From: Desulfosporosinus metallidurans
Lineage (GTDB): Bacteria > Bacillota > Desulfitobacteriia > Desulfitobacteriales > Desulfitobacteriaceae
Assembly (NCBI RefSeq): GCF_001936615.1
Contig: NZ_MLBF01000007.1
Span: forward strand, 84,860-148,859
Direction of reading: 5' to 3'
Length of the DNA: 64,000 bases
In this document: piece by piece, positions 33,752 to 42,380 of the stretch
Numbering within the stretch: position 1 is the stretch's first letter
How the letters are laid out: each line of letters opens with the position of its first letter
Made by a program: the position numbers and the translations under genes
The notes under the pieces: generated by a model
The model's input: only the letters and a program-made list of their open reading frames with translations
Database searches by the model: none
What the model was told of the DNA's origin: nothing

Positions 33752-36106
33752 CTATATTAATCCAGCCTCTTTGAAACGTTCGAACACACGTTGCGGATTC
33801 ATCGGTAGCCGATTAAAGGCTACACCCGTCGCATCCAACACTGCATTGCGAATGGCAGGAGCTGGCGAAATTACCGGTGGTTCTCCAAGGGATTTGACCC
33901 CAAAGGGACCAGTTGGATCTTCCGCCTCTACAAAGGCGACGCCAATATCCGGGGTATCCATAATTGTAGGAAGTTTATAATCCAATAAATTATTATTAAG
34001 GGGTTTACCCGTTACTTCATCAAAGAGCAACTGCTCGGACAGCGCATAGCCAATTCCCATACTTACCCCACCATGTACTTGTCCCTCAGCTAATTGCGGA
34101 TTGACGATCTTGCCGGAGTCATGCACATTGTAAATCTCTAAGATCTCGATTTTTCCAGTCTGGGTGTCCACTTCCACTTCAGCAAAGGTTACACCAAAGG
34201 GCATCGCATTAATCCGGGCATTATTTGAGACATCACTCGTGATGGGTTTTGCTAAGATCCGATCATAGTAGGACTGCATGGCAACCTCTTCCACCGTCAG
34301 AACGCTTTCGCCGGAATGTTTAAAGACAACACTTTGATTGCTTAAATCGAGAAGATGAGCCGGAATATCCGTCATCCTGTGTGCGAACTCAAGAATTTTC
34401 TCTTTAACTTCTCGTGCTGCCTTTTCGACCGCCATCCCGCTTACATAGGTTTGTCTGGAAGCGTAAGATCCCGTATCGAACGGGGAAACATCCGTGTCTT
34501 GGCTAGAAACAACATGTACCATATCCATCGGAAGTCCCAGCACTTCAGCCACCATTTGGGCAAAAACCGTATCACTTCCTTGACCAATTTCCGTTGCCCC
34601 AAGTTGAAGTTGGACCGAACCATCTTGATTTAAAACAAGACGAGCACCAGCAACTTCTAAGGCAACCGGATACGTGCCCGAAGCATAGCTGAAGCAAGCC
34701 ATACCTACTCCTCTGCGTTTAACACCACTTTGTTCTTTATATAAGGTTTTTTTCTCGTCCCACTTGATTAATTCTCTGCCCTTATCAATACACTCGCGGA
34801 TGCCGCAACTCATAATCTTATTTTTACTCAACGGTTCCACATACCCAACTTCGACAAGATTTTTCCTACGTAGTTCGATAGGGTCCATATTGAGTTTTTT
34901 GGCGATATCTTCGATATGCGATTCGAAGGCAAAAAATATTTGTGGTGTCCCATACCCTCTCATCGCTCCAGCAACCGGCAAGTTCGTGTAAACCGTAATG
35001 GGATCATATTTCAAAGCCTTTGCCGGATAGAGATATCTGAATTTACCCCCTGCACTACCGGCAATAGAATGACCGTGCGAGGCATAGGCCCCTGTATTGG
35101 AGACAGCGGAAATATGAATGCCGTTTATTACTCCATCTTGGTTGATTCCGGTTTTGATTTTAAACTTAAATGCGTGGCGAGTTCGGGTGTCAATCATACC
35201 TTCCTCCCGAGAAAGTTCCAGTTTCACCGGTCTACCGCCCACAGCTAAGGTCATCGCCGCATTTAAGGGTTCAATACAGACATCTTGTTTGTTTCCAAAC
35301 CCACCTCCAACATAAGGCTTAATTACACGCACTCGACCCCAGGAAATACCTAGTGCTTGAGCAACAATTCGGCGCACAATTTGGGGGATCTGAGTTGAGG
35401 TCACGATCACGATCCTTCTGTCCGCATCGAGATACGCATAGGACGTCTGATTTTCCATATGACAATGCTGTACAATGCTTGTTTCGTACTCCCCTTCAAT
35501 AACATGATCCGATTCTTTAAAGGCTTCCTCCACATCCCCTCTGGCAAATCCACCCGAGGCAAGAATGTTTCTTGGGCTATCTTCATGAATTAAAGGGGCG
35601 CCGTCTTTGAGGGCCGCATCCGTACTTGTTAAGGCTTCCAATACTTCGTATTCAACGTCAATTAATCTTAAGGCCTCTTCGGCAATAAGCTCATCAGTCG
35701 CAACAACTGCTGCTATGGCATCTCCTACAAAGCGAGCTTTCTTCGTTAAGATATGACGATCTTCTTTATCCCTATGATTTGGATCCAGCGAATAGGGATG
35801 TCCCGCCGTTCCAAATTTAACTCGTTCTTCTTCCTCTTCTAATACATCACCAATGACGCCGGGTAGGGCAGTAGAATATTGATTTCCCGGTAGGTCTTTA
35901 TACGTTAATACAGCCTCTACCCCAGGTAAGGCCTTCGCTTTACTTACATCTATTGTTTTAATGATCGCATGAGCATAAGGGCTATGCAGAATTTTTCCAA
36001 CGAGCATATCCCTTTCAGAGAAGTCATCCGTATATTTGGCCTGACCTGTTACCTTGGCAATAGCATCGACTCTTCTAACACTTTTCCCCACAACTGCGTA
36101 TGCCAC
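33752..36106 (-). CDS. Xanthine dehydrogenase-type molybdopterin-binding large subunit
   Basis: A 784-residue large subunit, starting at GTG 36106 after GGAGGG. It opens with VGKSVRRVDAIAKVTGQAKY, typical of the a/b hammerhead domain. The Mo-cofactor loop is VGGGFGNKQDVCIEP near residue 272, the second is GAMRGYGTPQ near residue 378, and the catalytic Glu lies in VKSLGEPPVISPAPAI near residue 738. It forms the active site of the three-subunit hydroxylase with the two genes downstream. First gene of the operon that also holds ygfK; a sigma-54 promoter lies 84 bp upstream. Xanthine or another hydroxypurine is the likely substrate by context. Confidence 0.92.
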   Translation of the reverse strand: MAYAVVGKSVRRVDAIAKVTGQAKYTDDFSERDMLVGKILHSPYAHAIIKTIDVSKAKALPGVEAVLTYKDLPGNQYSTALPGVIGDVLEEEEERVKFGTAGHPYSLDPNHRDKEDRHILTKKARFVGDAIAAVVATDELIAEEALRLIDVEYEVLEALTSTDAALKDGAPLIHEDSPRNILASGGFARGDVEEAFKESDHVIEGEYETSIVQHCHMENQTSYAYLDADRRIVIVTSTQIPQIVRRIVAQALGISWGRVRVIKPYVGGGFGNKQDVCIEPLNAAMTLAVGGRPVKLELSREEGMIDTRTRHAFKFKIKTGINQDGVINGIHISAVSNTGAYASHGHSIAGSAGGKFRYLYPAKALKYDPITVYTNLPVAGAMRGYGTPQIFFAFESHIEDIAKKLNMDPIELRRKNLVEVGYVEPLSKNKIMSCGIRECIDKGRELIKWDEKKTLYKEQSGVKRRGVGMACFSYASGTYPVALEVAGARLVLNQDGSVQLQLGATEIGQGSDTVFAQMVAEVLGLPMDMVHVVSSQDTDVSPFDTGSYASRQTYVSGMAVEKAAREVKEKILEFAHRMTDIPAHLLDLSNQSVVFKHSGESVLTVEEVAMQSYYDRILAKPITSDVSNNARINAMPFGVTFAEVEVDTQTGKIEILEIYNVHDSGKIVNPQLAEGQVHGGVSMGIGYALSEQLLFDEVTGKPLNNNLLDYKLPTIMDTPDIGVAFVEAEDPTGPFGVKSLGEPPVISPAPAIRNAVLDATGVAFNRLPMNPQRVFERFKEAGLI

Positions 36107-36189
36107 TTAATTCCCTCCATCCCAACATTTATTAAATCTTAGTGCCGATAACAGCACCTCAGCTGCCTTCATCCCTTACGTCATGACTG

Positions 36190-36206
36190 TGCAAAATCCA
36201 TGCCAA
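36190..36206 (-). promoter_or_regulatory. Sigma-54 (-24/-12) promoter of the xdh-ygfK operon
   Basis: The minus strand reads TTGGCATGGATTTTGCA, matching TGGCAN-N5-TTGCA with a T in place of C at one -24 position. It is 84 bp above the GTG start of the large subunit and 64 bp from the nearest palindromic activator site. Confidence 0.85.
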
Positions 36207-36269
36207 CGAGATCAAATGTCGAAAAGAGGCTAAATTACCGACTTTTCATTAGGAACACATAAGCTAGAC

Positions 36270-36362
36270 TTATCATATTGATAAAGCAATCTTTCAAATT
36301 GACAATTTGTCAACCAAGTTTCTCACTTATCATTTTGATTAGTTCATTTATCAAAATGATAA
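36270..36362. promoter_or_regulatory. Enhancer-site cluster (TTATCA-N3-TGATAA) upstream of the xdh-ygfK promoter
   Basis: Perfect or near-perfect copies: TTATCATATTGATAA (36270-36284), TTATCATTTTGATTA (36327-36341) and TTATCAAAATGATAA (36348-36362). A related palindrome TTGACAATTTGTCAA is at 36299-36313. They lie 64-172 bp above the -24/-12 promoter and just below the end of the activator gene at 36428. The same motif occurs at 29086-29222. Confidence 0.78.
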
Positions 36363-36380
36363 GTGAAGCTGTCAATTTAT

Positions 36381-36415
36381 CTTGTTTTCAAAGTTCAGTA
36401 TGCCCTGAAAACAAG
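36381..36415 (-). terminator. Stem-loop after the second sigma-54 activator gene
   Basis: CTTGTTTTCA/TGAAAACAAG gives a 10-bp stem with a 15-nt loop, 13 bp after the activator stop. No strong T run follows on the minus strand, so termination is likely but may be leaky. Confidence 0.5.
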
Positions 36416-36427
36416 ATTTTACCGAAA

Positions 36428-38197
36428 TTACTCAATATTATAGCGCGCTAGTTTCCGATAAAGGGTTGCCAACCCGATTCCCAATGCTATTGCTGCTTTT
36501 TCTTTCCCTCGAACTCCGGCTCCGAAGGTTTGGTAACAACGCAGAATGGTCTCCCGCTCAATCGCTTCCAAATTAAACCCAGAGAGATCATCATGTAGTG
36601 AAGTCTGCTTCAATCTTGGGGATAAATGCACCTCAGTCAAAGTCGAACCTTCTGTCAAATTTATAGCATATTCAATAATATTCTGTAGTTCTCGGACATT
36701 ACCTGGCCATGAATATTCACGTAATCTTTGTCGAAATCCTTCCGACAGTGCTTTGACGTTTTTATTGAGCTGTTTATTGTAAACCTTAATAAAATGATCG
36801 CATAAAACTGTTAAATCCTCTTTTCGATCACGTAAAGGCTTAATATGCATAGGAATGACATTAATGCGATAATACAAATCTTCTCGGAATTCGCCCTTTA
36901 CCATCATTTGTTCGAGGTTTCGATGCGTTGCCGCGATCACACGAACATCAACCGGAATCGGGGTTATTCCTCCAATTCGTTCAATTTGGCGTTCTTGGAG
37001 TACGCGGAGAATTTTGGCCTGTAAAAACAACGGCATATCTCCAATTTCATCGAGAAAAAGAGTCCCCTTGTTGGCCAATTCAATCTTTCCTATTTTTCCC
37101 CCTTTGCGTGCGCCCGTAAATGCACCATCTTCATAGCCAAATAATTCACTTTCCAGCAGCGCTTCGGGAATTGCGGTACAATTAATCGCCATAAACATCC
37201 CCTGTTGTCTGGGACCGAGATTATGAATGGACCGGGCCAACATCTCTTTACCCGTCCCACTTTCCCCTCGAATCAAAACCGTCGATTTACTGGTGGCGAC
37301 GATTTTTGCCTGCTCACGAATTTGACACATGGTTTCACTGTCACCCAAGATATCCTGAATCGTATAACCAGCATCTTGAAGAGTAAGGCGATTGACCATA
37401 CGGTTAATTTCATCAAACGGTCGGAGGATCACAGCGATGCTCTTCACCCCTTCTTCGCTGTCAATGGGCAAGGCACACAGGACCATCTGCACTCGATTTT
37501 TCTTAGTTTCGACATGTACTTCACGTTCAACGATTTCATTCTCGTTTTTACCTACTTTGAGGATATCTTCAACAATTCGCGCAGTGAATAAGGAATTCAA
37601 ATGGCTACGCGCTGTTAGCAAATTGGCGCTAAACAAACGTTTCGCCGCTTGGTTAAAGTGAAGAATATTGCCGTCAAGATCAGCGGTAAGCAGCCCCTCA
37701 TCCAAGCAGTCGATAATTGAATTCAAATAATGATTGGAGGAGACTAAACCCGCTAAAAACTCTTGTTCCTTAAGTTTTAACGCAATGGTTTCTGCCATTT
37801 TAGTCAAAAAAATCAGATAGGAATGTTGATTTTCCTCTATGAGCTTAGCTTGAGCATCGGTAAAACAAATAAGTCCGATCGCCCCTACTGCTTTACCATC
37901 GACGTTAATCGGGGAAACGACTTCGTATTTTTCCGAACAATTTCCTCGAGCTTTACAGGGTGTACATAGTGGATGGTGTCCCGGTGTCTCTATAACAAAC
38001 TGATGTCCGGTGCGCAAAACTTCCTGATACACATACCCCTGTCGGTCCATGGAAAGACCGACCCCTTTGTGGTATTTTCCTGTTCCAGCAATGCGTATTA
38101 GATTATGATCAGCTATCTCAATATCAATTTTCACGACGGTAGCAATCGCTTCCGCAATTTGTTGCGCATAATCTTTTACGGCCATAAGTTCAACCAT
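36428..38197 (-). CDS. Sigma-54-dependent transcriptional activator (sensor, PAS, AAA+, Fis HTH)
   Basis: A 589-residue paralogue of the activator at 12956-14728. The GAF-like sensor (residues 1-145) carries CTPCKARGNC near residue 80, the same C-x2-C-x5-C frame as in the paralogue. A PAS-like segment covers about 160-265. The AAA+ domain has Walker A GESGTGKEMLAR near 309, a canonical GAFTGA near 358 and TLFLDEIGDM. The Fis-type HTH is IALGIGLATLYRKLARY. It lies immediately upstream of the TTATCA-N3-TGATAA sites and the xdh-ygfK promoter, so it most likely binds these and the sites at 29086-29222. ATG 38197 follows GGGGGTAAC. Confidence 0.93.
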   Translation of the reverse strand: MVELMAVKDYAQQIAEAIATVVKIDIEIADHNLIRIAGTGKYHKGVGLSMDRQGYVYQEVLRTGHQFVIETPGHHPLCTPCKARGNCSEKYEVVSPINVDGKAVGAIGLICFTDAQAKLIEENQHSYLIFLTKMAETIALKLKEQEFLAGLVSSNHYLNSIIDCLDEGLLTADLDGNILHFNQAAKRLFSANLLTARSHLNSLFTARIVEDILKVGKNENEIVEREVHVETKKNRVQMVLCALPIDSEEGVKSIAVILRPFDEINRMVNRLTLQDAGYTIQDILGDSETMCQIREQAKIVATSKSTVLIRGESGTGKEMLARSIHNLGPRQQGMFMAINCTAIPEALLESELFGYEDGAFTGARKGGKIGKIELANKGTLFLDEIGDMPLFLQAKILRVLQERQIERIGGITPIPVDVRVIAATHRNLEQMMVKGEFREDLYYRINVIPMHIKPLRDRKEDLTVLCDHFIKVYNKQLNKNVKALSEGFRQRLREYSWPGNVRELQNIIEYAINLTEGSTLTEVHLSPRLKQTSLHDDLSGFNLEAIERETILRCYQTFGAGVRGKEKAAIALGIGLATLYRKLARYNIE

Positions 38198-38252
38198 TTA
38201 AGTTACCCCCATAAGAACTTATATTCTTGACATTAGCTTTTTCGAGTGAAAT

Positions 38253-38537
38253 TCATTTTATGAGTGAATATAAAAAAACAATCACTAAACCATTAATCAG
38301 AATGAGTATAGGAGCTCCGAATACGAACTTAGGGTGAGCCGTCTTATGATGGAAATACTTCATACCAGCATAGAGTCCTACCCCTCCCAAGGCCTCTCCC
38401 ATAAAAAGCAATCTTGCTTCAGGAATCCTCCAGCGGTGCAACTTAGCTCGACGTTTATCGTTCCCCACCACAACAAAAACACAACTATTCCAGAGGATAT
38501 AGCCAACTATAAAGATCTTTGAACTTAAACTCAGCAA
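38253..38537 (-). CDS. DUF1294 family small membrane protein
   Basis: A 94-residue membrane protein with about three hydrophobic segments. The family pattern is seen as DKRRAKLHRWRIPEARLL near residue 27, followed by GEALGGVGLYAGMKYFHHKT. Function is unknown for the family. It begins at TTG 38537, seven bases after GGAGGTG, 16 bp after the stop of the EamA transporter gene, so the two are probably cotranscribed. Confidence 0.85.
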   Translation of the reverse strand: MLSLSSKIFIVGYILWNSCVFVVVGNDKRRAKLHRWRIPEARLLFMGEALGGVGLYAGMKYFHHKTAHPKFVFGAPILILINGLVIVFLYSLIK

Positions 38538-38553
38538 TCACTGCACCTCCAAA

Positions 38554-39453
38554 TCATACACTTTGATTTACCTTATCTTTTCGAATCATGCTAATCCCTA
38601 AAAAGATGACGGCGGCGCCTACGGCCTGCATAAGGTGAACCTGTTCCTTTAGAATAATTGCCGCTGTAAGCACTGCAACCGCTGGAACTGCATACATGTA
38701 TGCCATAATACGGTTTGCCCCAACGCGACTGATAGCGTGATACCAGACCACTAGTCCAAAAGCGGTTACAAAAACAACGGAAAAAACCATAGATCCCCAT
38801 GCAGTAAGAGGTATCTCCGACCACGATAACGCTTGCACCCCTTTCAAACCAACGACTAAGAGAACGATCATTCCAAATAGTGATGCATAGGTCATGGTTT
38901 TTAGGGCCGAATATTTGCGCAGCATCCGCTTAGCCAGCACCGGATATAAGCCCCATATGCTCGAGGCCAATAGGCTAATAAGATCTCCTCGAAGCACATC
39001 CCAGCCAATGGCCAGTTTATTCGTTCCGAAAAGCAAGACAAAAACAACTCCCAGGCAAGATAAAGCACTCCCCCATCGTCCACGAGAACCTAAACGTTCT
39101 TGCCCAGCTAGCCAAGCAAAAATAGCGGTAAATACCGGCGAAACCGCCAGCATTAGGGAGGCATTTGTAGCAGTGGCATACTTTACTGCCGCCATAAACA
39201 AGGTCTGGTAAAGAGTGACCCCCACAAACCCCAACATCGCCAATTCTAGGCAGTCCTTGAGCTGAATTCGCACGTTCTTTTCCAAAGCATAAAGCAAAAG
39301 GAAAAGTATTGGAGTTGCTCCCACAAAACGAATGACTGTAAATGTCAAGGGATCAAAACCTTCCATCCCCCATTTTCCGATTACATAATTCGCTCCCCAT
39401 ATCAAAACAACCCCCCAGAGCACCCACTCTGGAAATTCCTTTTTTACAGTCAT
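38554..39453 (-). CDS. EamA/DMT family transporter
   Basis: A 299-residue protein with ten predicted membrane segments in two EamA repeats (about 10-140 and 150-290). Typical features are LIWGANYVIGKWGMEG near residue 18 and SSIWGLYPVLAKRML near residue 163. DMT permeases export amino acids or other small metabolites; the substrate cannot be read from the sequence. ATG 39453 follows GAGGGGTAGCTA. It lies at the edge of the purine island, not clearly part of it. Confidence 0.88.
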   Translation of the reverse strand: MTVKKEFPEWVLWGVVLIWGANYVIGKWGMEGFDPLTFTVIRFVGATPILFLLLYALEKNVRIQLKDCLELAMLGFVGVTLYQTLFMAAVKYATATNASLMLAVSPVFTAIFAWLAGQERLGSRGRWGSALSCLGVVFVLLFGTNKLAIGWDVLRGDLISLLASSIWGLYPVLAKRMLRKYSALKTMTYASLFGMIVLLVVGLKGVQALSWSEIPLTAWGSMVFSVVFVTAFGLVVWYHAISRVGANRIMAYMYAVPAVAVLTAAIILKEQVHLMQAVGAAVIFLGISMIRKDKVNQSV

Positions 39454-39727
39454 TAGCTACCCCTCTTCTCCTTTACCCATGCGAAAGACCCCTTGCGTAG
39501 TTTAAAGCAGGGGCCTATCATATATCATTTCGCATAATGTTGTCATTGTATCATAGAAAAATAGATCAGAAAATACTTCAGCGTTATTGCCATGGTAATT
39601 ATATTTGCTAATGAAAAAAAGTGCGCATTCCTATGAATAATATACCTTAATAGGAATTTTGTATTTTGGTTTGATGAATGAAACGCATTCTTTTAACGAA
39701 AAAATTATTGAAGAATAAATATACTTG

Positions 39728-39756
39728 TTGACAAATTGCATATCTTCTCATATAAT
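39728..39756 (+). promoter_or_regulatory. Sigma-70-type promoter of tRNA-Leu
   Basis: TTGACA (39728-39733) and TATAAT (39751-39756) are separated by exactly 17 bp, an ideal housekeeping promoter. The mature tRNA starts 13 bp after the -10 box. Confidence 0.9.
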
Positions 39757-39768
39757 AATGGATGTTAC

Positions 39769-39855
39769 GCGGTCGTGGCGGAACTGGCAGACGCGCTAGA
39801 TTCAGGTTCTAGTGCTCGCAAGGGCATGGAGGTTCAAGTCCTCTCGACCGCACCA
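39769..39855 (+). tRNA. tRNA-Leu (anticodon CAG)
   Basis: The 87-nt gene has acceptor arms GCGGTCG and CGACCGC, discriminator A and encoded CCA (39853-39855). The anticodon stem CTAGA/TCTAG encloses loop TTCAGGT with CAG at 39803-39805. It has a long variable arm (TGCTCGCAAGGGCA) typical of tRNA-Leu, and the T arm GAGG-TTCAAGT-CCTC. Confidence 0.97.
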
Positions 39856-39866
39856 AAATGATCTCT

Positions 39867-39895
39867 AAAACCCTTGGTAATCAAGGGTTTTTTCT
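39867..39895 (+). terminator. Rho-independent terminator of tRNA-Leu
   Basis: AAAACCCTTG/CAAGGGTTTT forms a 10-bp stem with a 5-nt loop, followed by TTTCTTTTT, 12 bp after the tRNA. Confidence 0.9.
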
Positions 39896-40646
39896 TTTTG
39901 CTTTTTATCTTCTTTTGTCACTGACTTACCGGAAATGTAATTGGGGACGGATTGGGGACGAAATTTTATAACATCAAATGAATACCACAAAAGAATCAAT
40001 GCCCATCAGTCTTCTTGCAGAAAAGAAAAACCTATTTTTCCACCATAGGAAGCCAGTATGTATTGATAGAGTTCCCTCAAAGGGAGGTAATGTAACTGAT
40101 AATGAGCTCCACGGTTTGTGGATTTAAATTTTCACATAAGACAACGACAAGAGAGGCTTCCCAAAAATTCAGCAGATTGATGAGAAGTCTCGGGAATGTT
40201 TCATGTTAGAAAAATGTGAGCATTCAAAGTTTGTAAACAAAGCGCTTTGATACCAATTGTTTCAGGACAACCTTACATCATGCCGCCCATATTCTAATAG
40301 AAAAACACTTGTGGGCTCGTTTAAAATTAGCACCTTTAGTTTTAGTCGATATCCGCCTTTCTAATTATAACTCTTTGCTGATTACCTCCGCTTAAATATA
40401 AAACCGGTTGTTAATGTCATTAGCATTAAATTTTAAAACTTTAAAATAATGTTGTATTATTCCTTTGTATTTTTTATTAAACAAGAAAAACTATGGGAAT
40501 CCGCATGAATCGGCACATAATGTTTTCAGGAATGTTTTAAAAATTTCTCTTCGTTCCTTTCTTGCGTAAACTACTTTTTAATTTTATGAAAAAATAATAT
40601 TATTCAACTAGTGGACACTAGATTTCAAATTAATATCAGTTCTAGT
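39896..40646. other. AT-rich intergenic stretch without recognisable genes
   Basis: About 750 bp hold no ORF with a convincing ribosome site and family pattern. A short direct repeat ATTGGGGACG is at 39940-39949 and 39951-39960. A 35-codon frame after GGGAGG (near 40104-40211) exists but looks like chance. The stretch may be decayed DNA next to the tRNA gene; no integrase or attachment site can be shown. Confidence 0.5.
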
Positions 40647-40856
40647 TTATTTTTTAATATCTCCAAGGTCCTTATCGTTTGATACCCTGTCAACTGACTT
40701 TAAAGCACCATCCGTGATATTCCCCACGTAATTTTGCCCTACCATTTGTGTTCCTTCTTTGAAGTGTTGAATGATTCTTAAGCCGATCGAGCCTAACTTA
40801 GTATAATATAACTGTTTAAAATCCAAACCTTCACTCGGTTCACATGGGTTTTTCAC
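40647..40856 (-). CDS. Small hypothetical protein (69 residues)
   Basis: A 69-residue soluble protein that I do not recognise, starting MKNPCEPSEGLDFKQL and rich in Lys, Asp and Gly. The start is GTG 40856, seven bases after AGGAGGG, which is strong support for translation. The C-terminal part has GNITDGALKSVDRVSN. No membrane segment or catalytic motif. It stands alone between the tRNA region and a tiny Cys-rich ORF. Confidence 0.55.
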   Translation of the reverse strand: MKNPCEPSEGLDFKQLYYTKLGSIGLRIIQHFKEGTQMVGQNYVGNITDGALKSVDRVSNDKDLGDIKK

Positions 40857-40959
40857 GTTTTAGCCCTCCTTAACAAAGTAGTTTTAATGCTCGGTTGACT
40901 TGACAGAGCAAGCACTTAGTCAAAGCGATCATTGTTGGCTCGAAACCCTCAAACCTAAG

Positions 40960-41052
40960 TTAGAGAACAAGCGGAACTCCTAATAATATCAAAAGGAATC
41001 CCGCCGCAATCAAACCGTATATATGTTCGCAACAAGGACAACGATTTACCAT
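40960..41052 (-). CDS. Very small Cys-rich single-span membrane protein (30 residues)
   Basis: ATG 41052 with AAGGGGG six bases upstream opens a 30-residue frame. It starts MVNRCPCCEHIYG, with a CPCC motif, and then has one hydrophobic helix to the end (LIAAGFLLILLGVPLVL). The ribosome site and composition look real, but such short frames need experimental or comparative support. Confidence 0.4.
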   Translation of the reverse strand: MVNRCPCCEHIYGLIAAGFLLILLGVPLVL

Positions 41053-41130
41053 TGTAAACCCCCTTGTAAGGACAATACTGAAGCAATTGGAAAGCGTTGT
41101 CCCCAAAAAACTCGAATCAAAAAAACTTGT

Positions 41131-42360
41131 TTATTTTCCTTCGTAAAATTCGCGAAGGTTTGCAGCAACTTCCTCCGGATCAACTTTACGAGTAGCCGCC
41201 CCTGTATCCATAGCGGCTTTAGCAACCGCAGCGGCTACAGCCGGACCCACGCGTAAGTCAAAAGCCTTAGGTATCACGTATTCTGCGTTCAGTTCATCAC
41301 TACTTACGATGTTTGCAATGGCGTAGGCAGCAGCAACTTTCATCTCTTCATTGATTTCCTTCGCTCCGGCATCGATCGTTCCTCGGAAAATTCCCGGGAA
41401 GGCCAGAACGTTGTTTACCTGGTTCGTATAGTCAGATCGACCGGTTCCAACGACCGACGCCCCGGCTTCTTTAGCAGCCTCCGGCCAGATCTCGGGTTCA
41501 GGATTAGCCTGTGCGAAGACGATGGGATCCTTGGCCATCGATTTGACCATTTCCAGAGAAACGAGCTTCGCCCCTGAAACGCCAATAAATACATCTGCGC
41601 CGACTAAAGCATCGGCCAAATTTCCCTTTAGTAATTCACGATTAGTTTTAAGGGCTATCTCAACTTTGTATTTATTCATACCTTCGGAACGGCCTTCATA
41701 GATTGTTCCTTTGGTATCACACATAATGACCTTTTGAAGTCCCATACTCATCAGGAGTTTAACAATAGCCATTCCAGCAGCTCCAGCACCGTTAACCACA
41801 ATTTTAACGTCTTCAAGGTCCTTTTTTACAAATTTCAGAGCATTAACTAGACCTGCCATGGTAACCACTGCTGTTCCGTGTTGATCATCATGAAAGATCG
41901 GTCCATCATAAATTTCTTTGAGCTTTTCCTCAATGTAAAAACACTCTGGAGCCTTGATGTCTTCCAGATTAATTCCACCAAACGTGGGTTCTAAAAGTTT
42001 AACGACTTCGATTACTTTGTCACTGTCCTGAGTATCTAAACAAATTGGAAAAGCATCAACATCTCCGAAGGTTTTAAAGAGGATACCCTTACCTTCCATT
42101 ACTGGCATAGCGGCACGACCACCGATATTTCCCAGTCCTAGAACTGCAGAACCGGTCGACACTACAGCCACTAAGTTTTCTCGGTTTGTATACACATTCA
42201 CCAGGGCAGGCTCTTTAGCAATTTCTAGGCAAGGTTCTGCAACCCCCGGAGAATAGGCTAAACTTAAATCATTACCATTACGAACTGGCACTTTACTAAC
42301 AACTGCAATTTTACCTTTATTGTCTTTATGGAGTTTAAGTGCATCTTCACGAAGACCCAT
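41131..42360 (-). CDS. NAD(P)-dependent malic enzyme (malate dehydrogenase, oxaloacetate-decarboxylating)
   Basis: A 409-residue malic enzyme converting malate to pyruvate and CO2. N-terminal LSLAYSPGVAEPCLEIA near residue 32, the divalent-metal region FHDDQHGTAVV near residue 155, and the nucleotide loop VNGAGAAGMAIVKLL near residue 190 are all present. The length is that of the short bacterial form without the phosphotransacetylase tail. It is the last gene of the long minus-strand operon, 20 bp after the SGNH hydrolase. It would link C4 acids to the pyruvate and acetyl-CoA steps encoded upstream. Confidence 0.95.
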   Translation of the reverse strand: MGLREDALKLHKDNKGKIAVVSKVPVRNGNDLSLAYSPGVAEPCLEIAKEPALVNVYTNRENLVAVVSTGSAVLGLGNIGGRAAMPVMEGKGILFKTFGDVDAFPICLDTQDSDKVIEVVKLLEPTFGGINLEDIKAPECFYIEEKLKEIYDGPIFHDDQHGTAVVTMAGLVNALKFVKKDLEDVKIVVNGAGAAGMAIVKLLMSMGLQKVIMCDTKGTIYEGRSEGMNKYKVEIALKTNRELLKGNLADALVGADVFIGVSGAKLVSLEMVKSMAKDPIVFAQANPEPEIWPEAAKEAGASVVGTGRSDYTNQVNNVLAFPGIFRGTIDAGAKEINEEMKVAAAYAIANIVSSDELNAEYVIPKAFDLRVGPAVAAAVAKAAMDTGAATRKVDPEEVAANLREFYEGK

Positions 42361-42380
42361 GGGCTCGCAGCTCCTCTCTC

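Noticed and set aside
39940..39960. Direct repeat ATTGGGGACG near the tRNA as an att site of an integrated element
   Set aside because: The repeat is only 10 bp, adjacent rather than flanking, does not match the tRNA 3' end, and no integrase is present.
40104..40211. A 35-codon plus-strand frame after GGGAGG
   Set aside because: The ribosome site is too far from the ATG, there is no recognisable pattern, and the region is otherwise gene-free.
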